A program made the translations under genes and the position numbers. From the NCBI GenBank assembly GCA_025450095.1, contig JANWID010000320.1, positions 1-19,196 on the forward strand: a stretch of DNA of 19,196 nucleotides, read 5' to 3'. This document shows positions 1-7,924 of this stretch, one piece after another (the first letter of the stretch is position 1; each line of letters opens with the position of its first letter). The stretch is from Bacteroidia bacterium (GTDB lineage Bacteria > Bacteroidota > Bacteroidia > AKYH767-A > OLB10). The notes under the pieces are model-generated. The model made no database searches and had not been told where the DNA came from. It saw only the letters and a list, made by a program, of their open reading frames with translations.

Positions 1-407
1 AATTCTACAAAATGCATTTCATAATATTTTCGTTTTCGCTTGATGCGATTCCTCGCTACGCCCTGAAGTTGACCTTCGGTCACTTCAAGGCTTCACTCGG
101 AATGACGGTGCATTATGGAGAAGGGGCGGGCGGGGGATGCTGATAGTGTGAATTATTTCAATGGTGTTGACGTTGCCGCATCCCACGCCCGCTTGTAACC
201 GCATTATGCAGTCATCCTGAGCGGAGCGAAGGATCGCATCATGCATTCGGAATGCCGAAAGGAATCGCATCTTGTTTGCAAATGAAATCCAGAAATAATT
301 TACAATTATTTTCAACAATTTTTGATGGTTTTATAATTATCTGTATATTAGGGTCACCAACTATTTTTGGGTTCTTACTAAAATGAAAAACAACAACCAT
401 AACCACT
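1..407. repeat. Repeat-rich intergenic DNA with nested imperfect palindrome
   Basis: No convincing gene is seen here. The stretch folds back on itself: an 11-base arm at 42-52 (gatgcgattcc) is perfectly complementary to 261-271, and a 15-base arm at 126-140 matches the reverse complement of 178-192 at 14 of 15 positions. Between them 99-117 and 197-214 also pair in part. A smaller hairpin lies at 64-87. The words at 211-235 (gtcatcctgagcggagcgaa...) resemble a dispersed repeat common in intergenic DNA of this phylum, and a degenerate relative occurs near 15767-15790. Bases 290-400 are AT-rich leader for the next gene. Confidence 0.6.
362..369 (+). promoter_or_regulatory. Candidate Bacteroidetes -7 promoter box (TATTTTTG)
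   Basis: TATTTTTG matches the Bacteroidetes -7 consensus TAnnTTTG exactly and lies about 40 bases before the ATG at 408, followed by an A-rich leader. I do not see a clear TTTG -33 element at the usual spacing, so this remains a candidate. Confidence 0.35.
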
Positions 408-938
408 ATGAAGAAGATTTTTACTCTCCTGCTTTCTATTGCAACAACACAACTCACCGCGCAAGGATTTCATCGCACTTTTGGCAGCCTGGGTGCTGGA
501 ATTGAAGTCGCAAATTGTATAATTCAGACAAGTGATGGCGGCTTTGTTATGGCTGGCAGCACATCGGGCTATGGTGCCGGTAGCAACGATGTGTATATTG
601 TGAAAACCGATGCCAACGGACATATGGTCTGGCAGCAGGTTATTGGCGGAAGTGGAAACGATGATGCAACTGGCATTGTCGAACATTCTTCCGGAGCAAT
701 ATATGTATCGGGATCAACTACCAGTTATGGAGCGGGACTATCTGACATCTACCTGGTAAAGCTTAACAGTTCCGGTGATGTGGAATGGACCAATACATAC
801 GGCGGAGCACAGAATGAATTCGGAAAGGGAATTGTGATAACAACCTCTGGTGACCTGGTGATTGGCGGTTATACAAATGGTTCGGGTGCGGGAGGTACTG
901 ATGCTTATCTCATTAATTATGAATTCAAAAAGCAATAA
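408..938 (+). CDS. Secreted beta-propeller-like repeat protein, probably truncated
   Basis: The 176-residue product starts with a signal peptide (about residues 1-19, ending TTQLTAQG). It continues as roughly three repeats of about 50 residues built on 'TSDGGFVMAGSTSGYGAGSNDVYIVKTDANG.W...GG', the pattern of large secreted Bacteroidetes proteins annotated as SBBP or beta-propeller repeat proteins. Family members usually run to several hundred residues and end in a T9SS C-terminal sorting domain. This one stops in the third repeat with 'YLINYEFKKQ' and has no sorting domain. In the same frame after the stop, bases 966-1007 read NPYGDSLWKNIQSY, which fits the 'GD.LW...Y' part of another repeat. 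I infer a 3'-decayed gene. If translated, the short product would be exported to the periplasm but could not be secreted by T9SS. Confidence 0.65.
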   Translation: MKKIFTLLLSIATTQLTAQGFHRTFGSLGAGIEVANCIIQTSDGGFVMAGSTSGYGAGSNDVYIVKTDANGHMVWQQVIGGSGNDDATGIVEHSSGAIYVSGSTTSYGAGLSDIYLVKLNSSGDVEWTNTYGGAQNEFGKGIVITTSGDLVIGGYTNGSGAGGTDAYLINYEFKKQ

Positions 939-1417
939 TTGCAGATCAGATTCTGATTGAATAATCCATACGGAGACAGTCTGTGGAAGAATATACAGTC
1001 TTATTAAAGATCCGGATGATTTTATACTCTTTTCAAGTTATCTCTCAGTTGCTTAATTTGTATCAGGATTAAACGAAATTTTCATGAACAACAATTATGA
1101 ACAAATAACAGTAAGCATCAAGGTGTAAAACCCCGTAAACATACCCGTATTTTTACCGGGGTACTTCTTACTGGGAGAGGAATATCGAAAAGCGCTCGAT
1201 CAGCAAACTGGTTAAAGAAATCGCACCGCGCTGTCCTTCAGTCGGCGGATGAAAACCCGTGCAAAGGATTAAGAGAATCCCTGCTTACTTGTAACTAGGT
1301 GCGATCCGATTTAAACTACAAGAAAACTTAAACGTTTATTTTCAATCCGGTTCACGCTTTTTTCCTAATTGCATATTATTTTTACACCAGCAATTCAATT
1401 TTTCATTTCTGTTTTTT
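939..1417. other. Intergenic region with coding remnant and unexplained structured element
   Basis: No complete gene is seen. Bases 939-1010 look like decayed continuation of the upstream repeat protein. Bases 1126-1310 are less AT-rich than their surroundings and contain several stems: cccg/cggg around 1143-1160, a perfect 8-base outer stem at 1220-1227 and 1298-1305 (atcgcacc/ggtgcgat), and a 5-base hairpin at 1266-1280 (ggatt-aagag-aatcc). Two overlapping short reading frames run through it, but neither has a convincing start. Bases 1311-1417 are AT-rich leader for the next gene. Confidence 0.5.
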
Positions 1418-2224
1418 ATGTTCAGAAATTATTTTATTGGTTTTACCTGGTTTTTATTGCCGGTGATCTGTAGTGCCGGAAACCTGGTTCCCTTCAGTGC
1501 AAGTCCGGGAGTGCATGCTGTTTACCGTGGTATCTGGTCTGTGTTCGATAATCCTGCAGGTTGTTCGCAGCAAACATCATTTACAGCAGGAAGTGCATAT
1601 CATTCCGCGTTTTTATTAAATGAGATGGCGGAACAGTCATTTGCGCTTTTGCTTCCTATTAATAAAATCGGCGTGACCGGACTTGGTTACCAGCAGTTCG
1701 GTTATTCGCTGTATAAGGAACAACGTGTGTGTATACTTTTTTCGCGATCGTTTGGAACACAGGTAGAGGCAGGAGTAAGGCTGGATTATTTATCGACAAG
1801 GTTTGGAAATGATTATGGGCATAGTAACGCAATTACCGGCTCCGCAGGAATTTTATTTCGTATCACAGAGCCTATACGCGTTGGAGTAAGTGTATTTAAT
1901 CCGCAACGTGCTATGTTTTCAAAAGAAAGCGATGCGCGTTATCCTGCTGTTATGGATGCCGGTATCAGCTGGACTTTCCGGGGCGGAGCAGAGCTGGCAT
2001 TTGGAATGAACAAGAGCAGTGAAATGAAAGAAATATTTACTGCGGGATTACGTTACCCGGTTTCAAAAAAGTTTTTGTTGCATGCTTCTCTTTCGGGAGG
2101 AAGTGATCGTATTTTGTTCGGTTATTCATTTCGCTTTTCAGTTTTTGAAATCGGGATGGCTTCCGGGTATCATTACTCACTGGGGTTTTCTCCGCGTTTG
2201 CTATTAACCTATCAGAAAAAATAG
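1418..2224 (+). CDS. Probable outer-membrane beta-barrel protein (PorV/PorP-like appearance)
   Basis: The 268-residue product has a signal peptide (MFRNYFIGFTWFLLPVICSAG, residues 1-21). The rest is rich in alternating aromatic/hydrophobic and small polar residues with many glycines, as in outer-membrane beta-barrels. The early 'GIWSVFDNPAG' (about residues 38-48) resembles the 'a.y.NPAgla' segment near the start of PorV/UPF0164-type barrels, and the C-terminus ends in an aromatic-rich strand. Only one base separates its stop from the GTG start of the next gene, so the two are almost certainly co-transcribed and probably translationally coupled. The barrel assignment comes from sequence pattern alone. 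The specific family is not certain, and a role with the HhH protein downstream is inferred from linkage. Confidence 0.65.
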   Translation: MFRNYFIGFTWFLLPVICSAGNLVPFSASPGVHAVYRGIWSVFDNPAGCSQQTSFTAGSAYHSAFLLNEMAEQSFALLLPINKIGVTGLGYQQFGYSLYKEQRVCILFSRSFGTQVEAGVRLDYLSTRFGNDYGHSNAITGSAGILFRITEPIRVGVSVFNPQRAMFSKESDARYPAVMDAGISWTFRGGAELAFGMNKSSEMKEIFTAGLRYPVSKKFLLHASLSGGSDRILFGYSFRFSVFEIGMASGYHYSLGFSPRLLLTYQKK

Positions 2225-2225
2225 C

Positions 2226-4274
2226 GTGCGCTTTTTTATATTTTTCATACCGTTTTTCATTGTTGGTCCATGGTGTATGTCGCAGGAAGATACCCAGACA
2301 ATACTGAACCTGGAACAAAAGCTGGAACAACAGACCAGTGCCATGGATGAAGCAAGTGATCTTTCAGAACTAGTTGATGGTACTGCAGAACTATTAGAGC
2401 ATCCTTTACAGTTGAACCGGGCTAATACAGATGAATTACGGGCGTCTGGTTTGTTTAGTGAATCGCAAATCATTGCACTGATACTGCATCGTGAAAAATT
2501 CGGCGATTATATAACCATCCAGGAATTGCAGGTTATTGATGAATTTTCTGAAAATTTTATTCGCCAGTTAACCCCATACGTAACAACAGGCAAGTCCATT
2601 GATGCTCCGAATGCATCATTGGGTAGGATGCTGAAAGATGGCAGTCATCAGATGATTTGTCGGTGGATGAAAGTGGTGGAAGATAAGCGTGGATACAATT
2701 CAGTTCAGGGTCCGCCGATGTATCAAGGAAACAACTCCGCGTTATATGTTCGTTATGGATTTAAATTTATGAAAAAACTGGGCTGGGGATTTACCGCAGA
2801 AAAAGATGCCGGTGAACAATTTTTTAATGGAACACAGAAACAGGGCTTCGATTATTATTCATTTCACTTTGTATTGAGAGATGTTGGTATTTTTAAAACG
2901 ATTGTAGTAGGTGATTTTCAGCTCGAATACGGCCAGGGACTGACTCTTTGCACCGGGCTTGCAGGAGGCAAACCTTCCGATCCCGTTACTGCTTGTAGAG
3001 CCTTACAAGGAATCCGTCCATACACATCTTCCAACGAAGTATTTTTTAAACGGGGAGCAGCAGTTTCGCTAAAACGAAGACAATTGTCATTGGATTTGTT
3101 TGCTTCTAAACGTAACCTGGATGGCAATACGGAAGTGGATTCGCTGAGCGGCGCCAATTCATTTACTTCAATACAGGAATCAGGATTGCATCGTACGCAA
3201 AGTGAAATTGCGGATAAACATTCTGTATCTGAAATTCTTTACGGAAGTCATATAGGATATGCAATTAAAAATTTACGATGTGGTATTACGGGGGTACAGG
3301 TACGATTCGACAAACCACTGATAAAGGAAATTCAGCCTTACAATACTTTTGAGTTCAGAGGTCAATCGCTGTTGAACCTGGGAATTGATTATGCACTCCA
3401 GGTTCGTAACTTCAGTTTTTTTGGTGAAATCGCCCGATCACAAAATGGAAGTTTCGCAAATTTGCATGGAGTAACTGCATCAGTAGATCCTAAACTCGGA
3501 TTCTCAGTTGTCTACCGTGATTACCCGCGAACTTACCAGTCACTTTATAGTGGTGGCATGCGGGAGGGAGGCAATAACTTTAATGAAAGGGGAATTTATG
3601 CGGGTTTCAATTTTAAACCTATTCGTGAGATTGTATTTATCGTCAACATGGATCGTTTCAGTTTTCCGTGGTTGCGTTATCAGGCCGATACACCATCGGA
3701 GGGTTATGAATTCAATACACAGGTAAGCTATCTTCCCAACCGGAAAACGGAATTGTATGTACGTTACAGGCAGTCAGTCAAAGAAGAAAATACTATGAAG
3801 GAAGATATTTATATGAAATACCTTGTTCCGGTTCTTCAAAGGAATATTCGTTTTCATGTATCGTCAAAAATTTCCAAAACCGTCACCTTACGAACAAGAG
3901 TAGAGTTGGTTTCTTACAATAAAGATTTCAATACCGAAAAAGGAATGGTGATCTTCCAGGATTTTATTTATCATCCCATGGCTAGCCCAATATCATTTAA
4001 TTTCCGTTACGGAATGTTTGATACCGGTGGATATAACAGTCGGCTTTATGCTTATGAAAATGATGTGTTATATGGTTATTCAATCCCGGCGTATTATAAC
4101 AAAGGATCACGAATATGTGTAAATGTTCATTATCGTGTTACGCGAAATATTGATTTCTGGATCCGGTATGCTGCTACGTTTTATAATGATATCGATGTTA
4201 TCGGCAGTAGCTATGAGGAAATTGAAGGAACCACAAGGTCGGATGTGAAGTGTCAGGTTAGATGGGAGTTTTGA
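2226..4274 (+). CDS. Helix-hairpin-helix domain outer-membrane protein
   Basis: The 682-residue product starts at a GTG one base after the previous stop. The resulting N-terminus (MRFFIFFIPFFIVGPWCMSQ) is a good signal peptide; the next ATG at 2276 would remove it. Residues about 62-120 ('LNRANTDELRASGLFSESQI...GDYITIQELQVIDEFS') form ComEA-like helix-hairpin-helix repeats of the type 'lN.A...eL...g.l...qa..Il.yr...G.f.s..eL..v'. The remaining 550 residues are a long beta-rich region full of aromatic strands (such as FRYGMFDTGGYNSRLYAYENDVLYGY) and ending in WEF, as expected of an outer-membrane barrel. Proteins with this layout are common in Bacteroidetes and annotated only as HhH-domain proteins. 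HhH motifs usually bind DNA, so a surface or periplasmic DNA-handling role is possible but unproven. Confidence 0.75.
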   Translation: MRFFIFFIPFFIVGPWCMSQEDTQTILNLEQKLEQQTSAMDEASDLSELVDGTAELLEHPLQLNRANTDELRASGLFSESQIIALILHREKFGDYITIQELQVIDEFSENFIRQLTPYVTTGKSIDAPNASLGRMLKDGSHQMICRWMKVVEDKRGYNSVQGPPMYQGNNSALYVRYGFKFMKKLGWGFTAEKDAGEQFFNGTQKQGFDYYSFHFVLRDVGIFKTIVVGDFQLEYGQGLTLCTGLAGGKPSDPVTACRALQGIRPYTSSNEVFFKRGAAVSLKRRQLSLDLFASKRNLDGNTEVDSLSGANSFTSIQESGLHRTQSEIADKHSVSEILYGSHIGYAIKNLRCGITGVQVRFDKPLIKEIQPYNTFEFRGQSLLNLGIDYALQVRNFSFFGEIARSQNGSFANLHGVTASVDPKLGFSVVYRDYPRTYQSLYSGGMREGGNNFNERGIYAGFNFKPIREIVFIVNMDRFSFPWLRYQADTPSEGYEFNTQVSYLPNRKTELYVRYRQSVKEENTMKEDIYMKYLVPVLQRNIRFHVSSKISKTVTLRTRVELVSYNKDFNTEKGMVIFQDFIYHPMASPISFNFRYGMFDTGGYNSRLYAYENDVLYGYSIPAYYNKGSRICVNVHYRVTRNIDFWIRYAATFYNDIDVIGSSYEEIEGTTRSDVKCQVRWEF

Positions 4275-4649
4275 AGGGAATTAAAAATTAGGAATTAAAA
4301 ATTAAAAATTGGAGGATTGAAGTTAGTAGGCAGTAAGCAGTCAGCAGCCAACAGTCGGCAGTTGGTAGCCAGGCACAGCCAGTAAAAAAGTAAACAGTAA
4401 GTAGGTAGTGCGCAGTTTGCAGACTTAATGTAGGGACAGCATGCTGCTGTCCGAACTATTGAACAATCAGCCTGCGTGCCTTATGATTTTTGTAAAGTTA
4501 TAGATAAGATAAAATATTATGGTATTTAAAATTAAACAAACTTGAATGGTTTTAAAAAATTGAGAAAACCAGAATTTCTCTGTGCAACTCCGTGTCTCCG
4601 TGCCTCAGTGTTAATTAAACCCGATCCGACCAACCCGATAATAAAAACT
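4275..4649. repeat. Intergenic low-complexity and dispersed repeat debris
   Basis: This gap separates two convergent genes and holds no gene. Bases 4280-4310 repeat 'ggaattaaaaatta'. Bases 4320-4420 are an imperfect 'cagtaagcagtcagcag'-type simple repeat, with a relative near 15745-15763. A perfect hairpin lies at 4434-4452. Bases 4577-4612 ('ctctgtgcaactccgtg...') resemble another dispersed intergenic repeat. No run of T follows any stem, so I do not call a terminator. Confidence 0.55.
4434..4452. repeat. Short perfect hairpin (ggacagca-tgc-tgctgtcc)
   Basis: An 8-base stem with a 3-base loop sits between convergent genes. It lacks a U-tract in either direction. It could slow transcription from both sides, but it also looks like a dispersed palindromic repeat. 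Confidence 0.55.
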
Positions 4650-6224
4650 TCAATTAAGGTATCTCGAACATGCTTCCGCAACCCGTTCACCATCCATGGC
4701 AGCAGATACAATTCCCCCTGCATAACCTGCACCTTCACCGCAGGGAAAAAGACCGTTAACTCCTGGATGCATCAATGTGTCTTTATCGCGAGGAATGCGA
4801 ACAGGAGATGAAGTCCTTGATTCCGTTGCAACCAATACCGCTTCATTGGTCGCGTACCCTTTCATTTTTTTTCCGAATTGAATTAACCCCTGCTGCAGCG
4901 CAATGCTAATGGAAGCGGGAAGTACTTCATTCAAATTTACCGGGAGAATACCGGGATGATAAGAGCAGGAGGGAAGCACAGAAGAAATTTTACCATTAAT
5001 GAAATCCATCATGCGTTGGGCCGGTGCTGCCAGTGAACTGCCACCAGCTATAAACGCATTTCTTTCCACGGACTGCTGAAATTTTAGTGCACGAAGATTT
5101 CCCGAGTTTTCAAATGGTTTAAAATCGCTTTCATCCGTACTTACCACGATCCCGGAATTGGCGAATGGGTTGTTTCGTTTGGAAGGTGACCATCCATTTA
5201 CCACAACTTCACCAGGGGAAGTCGCCGCCGGAGCGATAATGCCACCGGGACACATGCAAAAAGAATATACACCACGACCGTTAGCCTGTGTGGAATGCGA
5301 GTAAGGTGCAGGTGGAAGAAGAGGACTGCGTACGGTACAATGATATTGTGTAGAATCAATGAGCGACTGCGGATGCTCGATCCTTACTCCTAATGCAAAT
5401 TGCTTTGATTCAATTTCCAGGTTTTCCCTTTCAAAATATTCATAAATATCCGCAGCAGAATGACCGGTTGCCAGGATAACTGATCTGCATAGAATTGTTA
5501 TTACGTTATTAATTCCTGATGTAGATGTACAAACTATTCCCTGAATTTTTCCCTGGCTCTTTTGAAATCCACTGAAGCGGGTATTGAAATGCACTTCACC
5601 ACCACAGGAGATAATTGCTTCTGTCATAGAAGAAATTATTGCAGGCAGTTTATTTGTTCCGATATGCGGATGTGAATCAATTGCAATATCACCCGAAGCT
5701 CCGAAGCTGATGAATGTATCCAATACCTGCCGGATATTTCCCCGTTTGTCGGAGCGTGTATATAACTTTCCATCACTATAAGTGCCTGCTCCACCTTCGC
5801 CAAAGCAATAATTTGAATCGGGATTGATAACCGAATTCCTGTTGAGTTGAGCAAGATCCCTTCTTCTTGCTTTCACATCCTTTCCACGTTCGATAATTAC
5901 AGGACGGAAGCCAAGCTCAATGAGTCGAAGTGCGGCGAAAAGCCCGGCAGGGCCGCAGCCGATAATTACTACCGGTTCTGCAGTTGATACATTTTGAAAT
6001 TTTCTTTCTGTGAGATTTTCAGTTACCGGAGTATCTCCAGTAAAAACATCAGCGAGTATCCTAATTACCGGATTCTTTCCCCGTGCATCAATAGATCTCC
6101 GACGCGGGATCACATGAGTGATTTCTGAAAGTGGAATGCCGGCACTACGCGCCGCCGCAGCCTTCAGCATTTGCCCGTCGGCCGCCGCTTCAGGTGGCAA
6201 AACGAGCTCGGTTTTTTTCAACAT
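4650..6224 (-). CDS. NAD(P)/FAD-dependent oxidoreductase of the COG2509 type
   Basis: The 524-residue product is a flavoprotein of the family often annotated as 'NAD(FAD)-utilizing dehydrogenase' or FAD-dependent protein. After an N-terminal domain of about 80 residues (with RRRSIDARGK near 41-50) comes the FAD-binding dinucleotide fold, VVIIGCGPAGLFAALRL, with glycines at 89, 91 and 94 and the acidic end of the second strand at 'IIERGKDVKARRRD'. This is followed by the family signature 'SNYCFGEGGAGTYSDGKLYTR', then 'ATGHSAADIYEYF' and a C-terminal FAD motif 'GLFPCGEGAGYAGGIVSAAMDG'. Length and motifs are full and intact. The ATG at 6224 is chosen because the preceding DNA is a tandem repeat. 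The physiological substrate of this family is not established. Confidence 0.85.
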   Translation of the reverse strand: MLKKTELVLPPEAAADGQMLKAAAARSAGIPLSEITHVIPRRRSIDARGKNPVIRILADVFTGDTPVTENLTERKFQNVSTAEPVVIIGCGPAGLFAALRLIELGFRPVIIERGKDVKARRRDLAQLNRNSVINPDSNYCFGEGGAGTYSDGKLYTRSDKRGNIRQVLDTFISFGASGDIAIDSHPHIGTNKLPAIISSMTEAIISCGGEVHFNTRFSGFQKSQGKIQGIVCTSTSGINNVITILCRSVILATGHSAADIYEYFERENLEIESKQFALGVRIEHPQSLIDSTQYHCTVRSPLLPPAPYSHSTQANGRGVYSFCMCPGGIIAPAATSPGEVVVNGWSPSKRNNPFANSGIVVSTDESDFKPFENSGNLRALKFQQSVERNAFIAGGSSLAAPAQRMMDFINGKISSVLPSCSYHPGILPVNLNEVLPASISIALQQGLIQFGKKMKGYATNEAVLVATESRTSSPVRIPRDKDTLMHPGVNGLFPCGEGAGYAGGIVSAAMDGERVAEACSRYLN

Positions 6225-6256
6225 TTAAACTAAAGGATCAATAACTCTTCATAATA

Positions 6257-6400
6257 AATCATAATCAATCCATCATAATAGATCATAAAAATCATAATCA
6301 ATCCATCATAATAGACCATAATAAATCATAATCAATCCATCATAATAGACCATAATAAATCATAATCAATCCATCATAATAGATCATAAAAAATCATAAC
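6257..6400. repeat. Tandem repeat, 34-bp unit, about 4.25 copies
   Basis: Units begin at 6257, 6290, 6324 and 6358, with a partial fifth at 6392. Lengths are 33, 34, 34 and 34 bases. Each carries the words 'aatcataatcaatccatca' and 'taatagaYcata'. Copies differ only at the Y position and in the number of A residues at the end. The array fills most of the gap between the porT stop and the start of the downstream FAD protein gene. A degenerate inverted relative lies at 15668-15705, just after the mutase gene. Confidence 0.85.
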
Positions 6401-6407
6401 AAATTTA

Positions 6408-7130
6408 TTATTCAAATGTGAATGATACCAGGAACACCTTCGACTTCAGTGACTCAAGTGAAGTGGAAAATATTTTCGGATCTGCCACCAGCAGGTTGCT
6501 GAGTCCGTGGTACATTTTTATTTCAGGAGAAAATTTAAAACGTTCCATGTAACAATCGAATCCAAGCCCGATCTGGTAACCGTAATCGTTTTTCTTCAGC
6601 TTTACAAAATCTTTATCCTTGTTCTCGACTTTAGCCTGTGAGACCATGTCGATTGTATATTTAAATCCAGCCAGCACATATACGCGATAGTTATTCACAC
6701 GTACGGATTTGAATTTCAGATCAAGCGGGAATTCCAGGAAAGTTGATTCAATTTCCTTAACTACTGTAGTAAGTTTTCCTGCATCATTAAAAGTGTATTC
6801 CAGGTTTCGTTGTGAAAATGCCAGGTCCGGTACAAAGCGAAGGTCGAAATGTTCGCCCATACGAAGGTTCGAGATTATACCCAGGTTGAAACCGGTTTGA
6901 GGATCGGATTCCACGACAAACAACGAATCAATGGAGTTGAATTCCGGGATGCGTTTTATTACGAAATCTGTACTGTTTACTCCCAGTAGAAATCCGAAAT
7001 GAAGCCGCTGCCGGTCGTAGTTAGGAAGGTTTTGAACTTTCTTTCTCTGAGCATTTACTGAAGCACTTAAAGCAATGAAGATCAAAAGCAGGAATAGCGT
7101 TTTAAACGGCCATGTTAAGGCCTGCGACAC
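6408..7130 (-). CDS. porT: PorT family protein (T9SS-associated outer-membrane beta-barrel)
   Basis: PorT is required for T9SS function and gliding/secretion in Bacteroidetes and is an outer-membrane-associated barrel. The reading frame is open further upstream into ubiE, but there is no ATG. I choose the GTG at 7130 because it places a signal peptide directly at the start (MSQALTWPFKTLFLLLIFIA, then LSASVNAQ). It also leaves 19 bases after the ubiE stop and gives 240 residues, close to the known PorT length. Visible features are 'RLHFGFLLGVNSTDFVIK', 'LRFVPDLAFSQRNLEY', 'FLEFPLDLKFKS' and a final aromatic strand 'FLVSFTFE', as in PorT-type barrels. The ubiE-porT order is a recurrent arrangement in the phylum. 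The assignment is from motif pattern plus context. Confidence 0.8.
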   Translation of the reverse strand: MSQALTWPFKTLFLLLIFIALSASVNAQRKKVQNLPNYDRQRLHFGFLLGVNSTDFVIKRIPEFNSIDSLFVVESDPQTGFNLGIISNLRMGEHFDLRFVPDLAFSQRNLEYTFNDAGKLTTVVKEIESTFLEFPLDLKFKSVRVNNYRVYVLAGFKYTIDMVSQAKVENKDKDFVKLKKNDYGYQIGLGFDCYMERFKFSPEIKMYHGLSNLLVADPKIFSTSLESLKSKVFLVSFTFE

Positions 7131-7149
7131 ACGTGCCCTGAGGGTTATA

Positions 7150-7902
7150 TTATTTACGAATACCACTGTAAATGGAAGCGATGCCAAAGGTAAGCTGTTT
7201 TTGAATTGGTTGATCAAACCCTGACCTGCGCAGTCTTTCGAGGAAAGCCTCGCCATCGGGGAACGCCTTAACTGACTCAGGAAGATACGTATAAGCAGAG
7301 CTGTCGCTGGAAACCAGGCGTCCTATCAACGGTAACACATAACGAAAATAAAACCAGTATAATTGTTTGACCGGGAAACCCGCAGGATGTGAAAATTCCA
7401 GGACCACAAACCTGGATCCTGGCTTCAGAACCCGTTGTATTTCCTTCAATCCGCGATCGAGATCACCAAAATTCCGCACTCCAAAAGCGACCATAGCACC
7501 ATCAAATGAGGTATCGGGGAAAGGCAGGTTTTCGGAATCTCCAAATAACAATTCAATTTTATCCTGAAGCCCCTTCGCAATAATCTTGTCACGGCCAATC
7601 TGAAGCATACCTTCAGAAATATCCACTCCCGTAATTTTCCCCGGATTTATGACAAGTGCAGTAATCGCAAATTCACCAGTACCGGTTGCAACATCCAGCA
7701 GTCGTGCAGGAGGATGATCTTTAAATTCAGCAATTGCCTTTTTTCTCCACCCGCGATCAATTCCCAGCGATAACAGGCGATTCAAAAAGTCATAACGGCG
7801 TGCAATTTTATCGAACATCACCGCTACTTCTTCTTTTTTGGAAGCACCAGTTATTCCGTAAGGTTTAACATTTTCAGGTTTGTTGTTTCCGGATTCGCTC
7901 AT
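7150..7902 (-). CDS. ubiE: Demethylmenaquinone methyltransferase UbiE/MenG
   Basis: This SAM-dependent methyltransferase carries out the last step of menaquinone synthesis (2-demethylmenaquinol to menaquinol). The start at 7902 (MSESGNNKPENVKPYG) gives 250 residues, normal for the family. An ATG at 7947 would overlap trkH and add an atypical 15 residues. Motifs include 'VAVMFDKIARRYDFLNRLLSLGIDRGWRK', the SAM-binding motif I 'LLDVATGTGEFAI', 'ITGVDISEGMLQIGRDKI', 'GDSENLPFPDTSFDGAMVAFGVRNF' and 'VLKPGSRFVVLEFSHP'. This last pair is specific for UbiE/MenG. It lies 22 bases after trkH and 19 bases before porT, all on the same strand. The organism probably respires with menaquinone, which fits the phylum. 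Confidence 0.93.
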   Translation of the reverse strand: MSESGNNKPENVKPYGITGASKKEEVAVMFDKIARRYDFLNRLLSLGIDRGWRKKAIAEFKDHPPARLLDVATGTGEFAITALVINPGKITGVDISEGMLQIGRDKIIAKGLQDKIELLFGDSENLPFPDTSFDGAMVAFGVRNFGDLDRGLKEIQRVLKPGSRFVVLEFSHPAGFPVKQLYWFYFRYVLPLIGRLVSSDSSAYTYLPESVKAFPDGEAFLERLRRSGFDQPIQKQLTFGIASIYSGIRK

Positions 7903-7924
7903 CTGAAAAAATAAAAATTGCCGG

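Noticed and set aside
1126..1310. Cobalamin or other known riboswitch
   Set aside because: I could not match conserved cores of common riboswitches by eye, and the downstream genes are outer-membrane proteins with no metabolite link.
4542..4811. Forward frame of 89 codons over the end of the FAD protein gene
   Set aside because: It overlaps the conserved C-terminus of the reverse-strand flavoprotein, and its first part covers a dispersed intergenic repeat.
6257..6400. Possible CRISPR array
   Set aside because: The 34-base units are contiguous with no unique spacers and no cas genes are present; it is a plain tandem repeat.
7131..7256. Upstream extension of the porT frame into ubiE
   Set aside because: It runs inside the well-supported ubiE coding region in another frame and would bury the signal peptide at an internal position.
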